The notes below the pieces were generated by a model that had not been told where the DNA came from, ran no database searches, and saw only the letters and a program-made list of their open reading frames with translations. A DNA stretch of 64,000 nucleotides from Salvator merianae. Taxonomy: Eukaryota > Chordata > Lepidosauria > Squamata > Teiidae. The position numbers and the translations under genes are program-made. Where the stretch lies: assembly GCA_003586115.2 (NCBI GenBank), contig QVOM02000053.1, positions 9,246,187 to 9,310,186 of the forward strand, given 5' to 3'. Below are positions 59,711-64,000 of the stretch, piece by piece (position 1 is the first letter of the stretch; each line of letters begins with the position of its first letter).

Positions 59711-60602
59711 TAAAGCATTTTAAGATACAGCATGCTAAAGGATCTATAAAGAATAATGTATCTCTGCATAATATTCATATATCATTGCACATACATAACT
59801 AGGGAGTGAATGAATCATTCAGATTTGCTCAAACTTTTGGATATCAGTGATTTCAAATGATATCAATACTGTTTTAAGTTGAAGTGTATGCGAGCATGCA
59901 TATGTGAAAACCATGTGCACACATACACCGTAAAATAATTGATGCATTATCCCCAGTGAGTAATAAGAAAAAGTGTAAGAAGAATTTCAGACATACATTT
60001 TTTTTGTGATGTTTATCAAAAGAGTCCACCTCCTGTCCGTGTACTGAATTTTTAAACCTCTATATATTTATGGCGAAGTGCAACAAATTTCTCATAGTAC
60101 ACCAAAGCATATGGCGTACAGTTATCTCTAATTCATGGGCAAGAGTCTGCCTTTATTATTCAACAAAACTAATTTATTATCTTAAATTTCTGATGTTCTT
60201 CTCCATCTTCCTATCAAACCCATTCTTTGCAACAGGGTAACCAGCCACTGCAATATGTACAGGGGTTGTTTTTATGACCTCCACCTCTTAATTAGATTGC
60301 ATTGTTCTCAGGAATTGACTGTACAAGCAGGAAGCTGAATTATACAACTGTGGTTCCCAAAACTGACTGGTAAGGCTGGGCTGTTGCCAGAGCTTCTAGG
60401 TCTGTGGTAGGAGGAAACCATTTATTCTCTCCAATACATTCCTATAGTTCTGCTCTTTTCCTCTGTATTATTTTATCCTTGATGCCTTTTTTTTGTGTGT
60501 ATTTCCCTCCCCCCTCTCCACCTCCCGCCAACCTTTCTTCCTCTATGAGAGTATACACTTGCCTTTCCCATCCCTTGTCTCTTCTATTAGGCACAGCTAG
60601 TT
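59711..60602. other. unique AT-rich sequence, no gene recognised
   Basis: No repeat family or exon recognised; C/T-rich part at about 60505-60545. Confidence 0.3.
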
Positions 60603-60880
60603 AACTGAAGGGAAGTGAAACGAGCTGAAAGCTAGTGGGTGTCTGAACTGCGTAGCAGAGTGTTTCCCCAGCTAATTGCAAGTCCTAATAGGCACCATTA
60701 GCCGCTACAAGCCCTTTGAGATGGCCCTGGGCTCTTCTCAGGTAACAGCCATCACAAGATAAAGGCTGAAATATGCTCCATTTAGAGAGACACTTGCAGA
60801 CAGGAATGTCACAGGCTGCCAATTATACTCCGCCTGTACACAGTCACTTCCAAGCAATAGACAAGACACAGACATTGAGA
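60603..60880. promoter_or_regulatory. candidate conserved non-coding block
   Basis: Unique, repeat-free block of balanced composition with retained CpGs (aaacgagc, ctgcgtag, ttagccgct, ctccgcct) and words such as ccagctaattgca and ctgccaattatactcc. It looks like a constrained enhancer-type element. This is inference from texture. Confidence 0.35.
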
Positions 60881-62729
60881 GCTAAAGGATAGAGCTGTAT
60901 ACTTTTTTTCCCCCAGTTACAAATGTACAGGGCTTATGAGGACACAAAACCACTCTTTTATTTTTATTTTAATCCCCCCCCCCCAAAATTAGGCCATGTC
61001 AAGTTTCAATTATCACTTCCTCGTTGTTTCTCCTTTCTCCACACTTGCAAAGAACAGCAAACCCTAGAGAGTCCCCGTATGCAAGATAATGCCTGCAAAA
61101 CTTCTCAATTTTTATTCAAGGAGAAGTTCAGCCATCAGAACGTACCCTACATTCTGTGAGAGATCCATTCAATGGAGCATAAAAACCAAGTCTCATTTCT
61201 GGGTTTTAGTCAGGTAGTATGTTAGCCAGCTGAGTAGGGAATGTTAACAGCATAGGGCCTTAACAAGAACTCTGCTGAATTGAACTAATGACTCAATGAA
61301 GGAAGTTTCTGGGGCAGGTACTTCTGAAGAATTGACCTCCATGCACATCACAAAGTTCTTTTTAATACCCACATCTGGCAAAATAGGTGCCTGGTGAAGA
61401 GAAGGCAAGAACCTTTCTCTGAAAAGCATGATTTCTCACCCTCACCCTGGCCACCTTGGGTAGCATCACATTCCTTGGCAGGTGAATTGGACCACTAAAC
61501 ATGGAGACATGACATCCAAGACCTATCACTGAGACACATGAACTGGTGAGTAGAGATGTGGCTTCATAGTCACCAACAAGTTTTCTTTCTCTTTTCACTT
61601 TTGTCCCCCTTTGGAGTTGGCCTTGACAGCCAGGAATGAAAGTTCCTGGCCTTGGAGCCCCCATGCGTTCAGTTTCTGTGGCACAACAAGGCATGCTGCT
61701 GAAATGGGTCTATTGTGGTCCTGGTATGCTGAGAGACTTCATTATCAAAGTTTACCAGTATTGTCACCCTGAAGCAGACCCTGATCCAGAATACACTTCA
61801 TCCCATACAAATGGAGCATACTGGGGGGACGGGGAGGGGACGACGAGGAGAACTCTCTAGTCTGCAGTAGTGTGTGGACAAAAGAGGCTCAGAATAGGAC
61901 TTCGGAGTCATCTATTTTGCATCAAAGGAAAATGCAGAAAGGCCCTAAGGATTGAGTTCTTTTTCACAATCAAACCTGAAAGCATTAGAAAGGGTTTCCT
62001 TGACTGCATTTGTTTCCCTTGTTATATTTACACAATTCATTAAAGGTGCAGGCTAAGACCATCGTACTCCATATAAGATCAAACACCCTCTGAAGACAAT
62101 GTTAAATAGACCTTTATAAAAATGAAAGCAATAGTCAGTCTAGTACTGTTTTAACGGAAAGACTGCAGCATGCTCATATCTTGGAAGACAGTATTATTTT
62201 TCAATCTTTTAAGAAACTTCACTCACACCAAACAAAAAATCTTGGAACCCCTACAGCAAGAAGTCTGGGTCCACTGCCAACAATATTTTCCCTAAGATTG
62301 TCAGAAATCATACCTACATCAGGAAATCTACAGAGTGTTTTATTTTAAAACTGTTTATTACCCTACATTTGCCATATGGTAGTGATGAGACAGTCTTAGT
62401 TCCACAGCAATGCCAGACTTGAAGTACCCATCATAACAGATTCAAAGCAACAGACGAGAGCTTAGCAGAGGAAAAAAAAAAATCTAGGTTTATGGGAAAT
62501 CCTTGAAGTAAGGAGGCTCAAAGGCCCAGTTTAACATGGGATTAATCAATCCAGCTCCATGTTTTCAGGGACCCATGGGCAAGAGGTTTGGGTGGTTCAC
62601 TTTCCTCCCTAACAATAACCATTTAGGGTCTGCGGGGGCCAAAGTCTCATGACTACTGAGAAGAAAACAGCAGGCAAGGAAGAAGATGCCAAATGTACAC
62701 AGACTTCCTTTGGTTGAAAAGTTTGACAC
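60881..62729. other. no gene recognised
   Basis: C10 run at about 60975. The segment at about 61350-61945 is GC-richer and ends in tgcagaaaggccc (61933-61945), a variant of the shared MITE terminus, so it is probably a decayed MITE. The remainder is unique. Confidence 0.3.
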
Positions 62730-62990
62730 GGTGGTAAGAAGAACAGAGCAGGGTCAAGGATACCTAATGGTCTTAATTAATCATGGAAGTCAGGGCTATC
62801 AAAGGCTATTAGCCATGATGACAGTAGGAGGTGGTTTCCCTCTGAAGGCCAGCCCCTGGGAGACAGGATACAGAGCACGTGATATGTTTGTATCTTGTTG
62901 GTGGGTTTCCTTGTGCAGCTGGTTAGCAACTGCAAGAATAGAGCACTAAACTAGATAGATTTAATTTAGTGGGAGGCTTCTTATGTGCTT
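62730..62990 (+). repeat. squamate SINE/LINE 3' half
   Basis: agggctatcaaaggctatta, gccatgatgacagtaggagg, tttccctctgaaggccag, cagctggttagcaactgcaa, actaaactagatagattta and cttcttatgtgctt are in the fixed order of a very common lizard interspersed repeat. It is more complete than the copy at 33980. Confidence 0.7.
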
Positions 62991-63053
62991 ATTAGGCCTC
63001 CTAGTCTTGGGATTTCAAAAGCAAACAAGGCCCTTTTGACTTGCAGACTGTCT

Positions 63054-63473
63054 GGGCCTGTTCACACTTGACACCTTAGAATGGTAGAATTCTACCATTC
63101 TAAGCTGGATCAGACAAAGCAGTGTGACAGCCATCCATATCAGGCTTCAAGCACTTGCAGTGTGGATGCTGATCTAACTGCCATGACAGCAGTCATGGAC
63201 TGTGCATAGCAACCAGCGATAGCAAACAGGGACACAGCACATGACTGTGCAGTTGCAGCCACAGTCGCACCATGCCACGGACTCATAGCTTTCACACCTG
63301 GAAGCAGGTGGGAATGCTGTTGACTGGGAACAGTCCAGCTGCTGCCAGTCAAGCTGTGGACAGTGATTAAGCACCTCCAGATGCTCCTGGATGCTGGGAT
63401 CACCACAGTGTGCAGGCCTAAAGTGCGAGTGAGTGTACTGATGCTCACTAGCATCTCAGTGCAAACAGGCCCT
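63054..63473. mobile_element. hAT-like MITE, family A copy 7
   Basis: Ends gggcctgttcacactt and gtgcaaacaggccc are inverted repeats with two mismatches over the paired part. Close inside the left end lies a perfect 30 bp palindrome (63075-63104). The interior has ctgccatgacagcagtcatg and hairpin-forming sequences. One of the two clearest copies of family A, with 2416-2870. Confidence 0.72.
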
Positions 63474-63888
63474 CAATTTGCAAATGGATGGGAAATTTAG
63501 ATGAACTCATATCAAACAATTTCAGTGGTGTCTACACATTGAAGAAATGCAATATTGATGTAAACTATGCTATTGGCTACCATAATTGGTAGTTTACAGT
63601 CTGGTTTCTATACACTTTTTTCCAATAAGATAAAGTTTGAAGGTGGCAATTGAACATTAGGGATGTATGAAACTTTACCACTCAAGTCCATTCATGCTTC
63701 AGTTCATAGCACCATGATTCTGATTCTCAAGTACATAGTCTGTACGTGAAAATTGGAGCAGTAAACCTAAGCAATGTACTGTACACTGGAATGACTTAAA
63801 GTGAAGTGAGACATCCTCCTATCAAGCACAACTCCTGGTGTGCCCTATAAACATCCACACAATTTTCCTGCCAAAAACAGAGAACTGG
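63474..63888. other. no gene recognised; a MITE-like start
   Basis: tagggatgtatgaa at about 63658 resembles the left terminus of the D/E/foldback elements, but no right end is found before the window closes. Confidence 0.35.
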
Positions 63889-63953
63889 ATGCTAGGGATC
63901 AAACCCAGGACCTTCTGTGTGCAAAGCGTATGCTATATTACTGTGCTACAGAA
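63889..63953 (-). repeat. tRNA-derived SINE head, reversed
   Basis: On the minus strand: box A-like tagcacagtaa, then ctttgcacacagaaggtcct, then box B gggtttgatcc. It is the best preserved tRNA(Ala)-like SINE head in the window, but acceptor-arm pairing is absent. Confidence 0.78.
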
Positions 63954-64000
63954 AATTCCAGAATACCATTACCTTAAGTAAGTCTAGTCAAAAATGATTG

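Overview
The window is AT-rich vertebrate nuclear DNA, most likely from a squamate reptile (a lizard, possibly gecko-like). The reasons are the repeats: a 5'-truncated CR1 LINE with the typical sauropsid 3' end, decayed L2-type reverse transcriptase pieces, a LINE ORF2 C-terminus that looks R4/Dong-like, tRNA(Ala)-like SINE heads, squamate-type SINE/LINE tails, and many short hAT-type inverted-repeat elements (MITEs). No bacterial gene organisation, rRNA, functional tRNA, CRISPR array or complete protein-coding gene is visible. The open frames are short and mostly arise by chance or from microsatellites. The window reads as a gene desert or the inside of a very long intron. Species and locus cannot be named from the sequence alone. 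Layout: 1-8 kb holds a 126-base pure pyrimidine tract, a CA repeat and several MITEs. From 8.2 to 12 kb lies mostly unique, AT-rich sequence with the look of conserved non-coding DNA. From 14 to 28 kb, MITE copies alternate with unique blocks, GGAA/GAAA microsatellites and one possible exon (17.66-17.75 kb). From 28 to 38 kb the sequence is again mostly unique. It contains the best single exon candidate of the window, on the minus strand at 37,496-37,632, with a good acceptor, a good donor and 45 uninterrupted codons; I do not recognise the protein. From 38 to 47 kb lie an L2 reverse transcriptase relic, a 3 x 31 bp minisatellite, a cluster of two inverted-repeat elements and an R4-like LINE relic. 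From 49 to 64 kb lie the CR1 copy, further MITEs, a second L2 relic, unique blocks and a reversed SINE head at the right edge. The most unusual object is at 41,333-42,035. It is a 703 bp CpG-dense element bounded by 16 bp terminal inverted repeats (15/16 match) and a perfect 8 bp target-site duplication (ttgttggc). Its interior is an almost continuous chain of about nine hairpins, including a nested palindrome of about 200 bp and a duplicated hairpin module with perfect 15 bp arms. It has no transposase and looks like a recently inserted foldback-type hAT MITE. A second hAT-type MITE at 25,589-25,735 also keeps a perfect 8 bp target duplication. Nothing in the window suggests genes working together in a pathway. 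If parts of it are functional, the likely roles are long-range regulatory sequence and one or two exons of a gene with very long introns.
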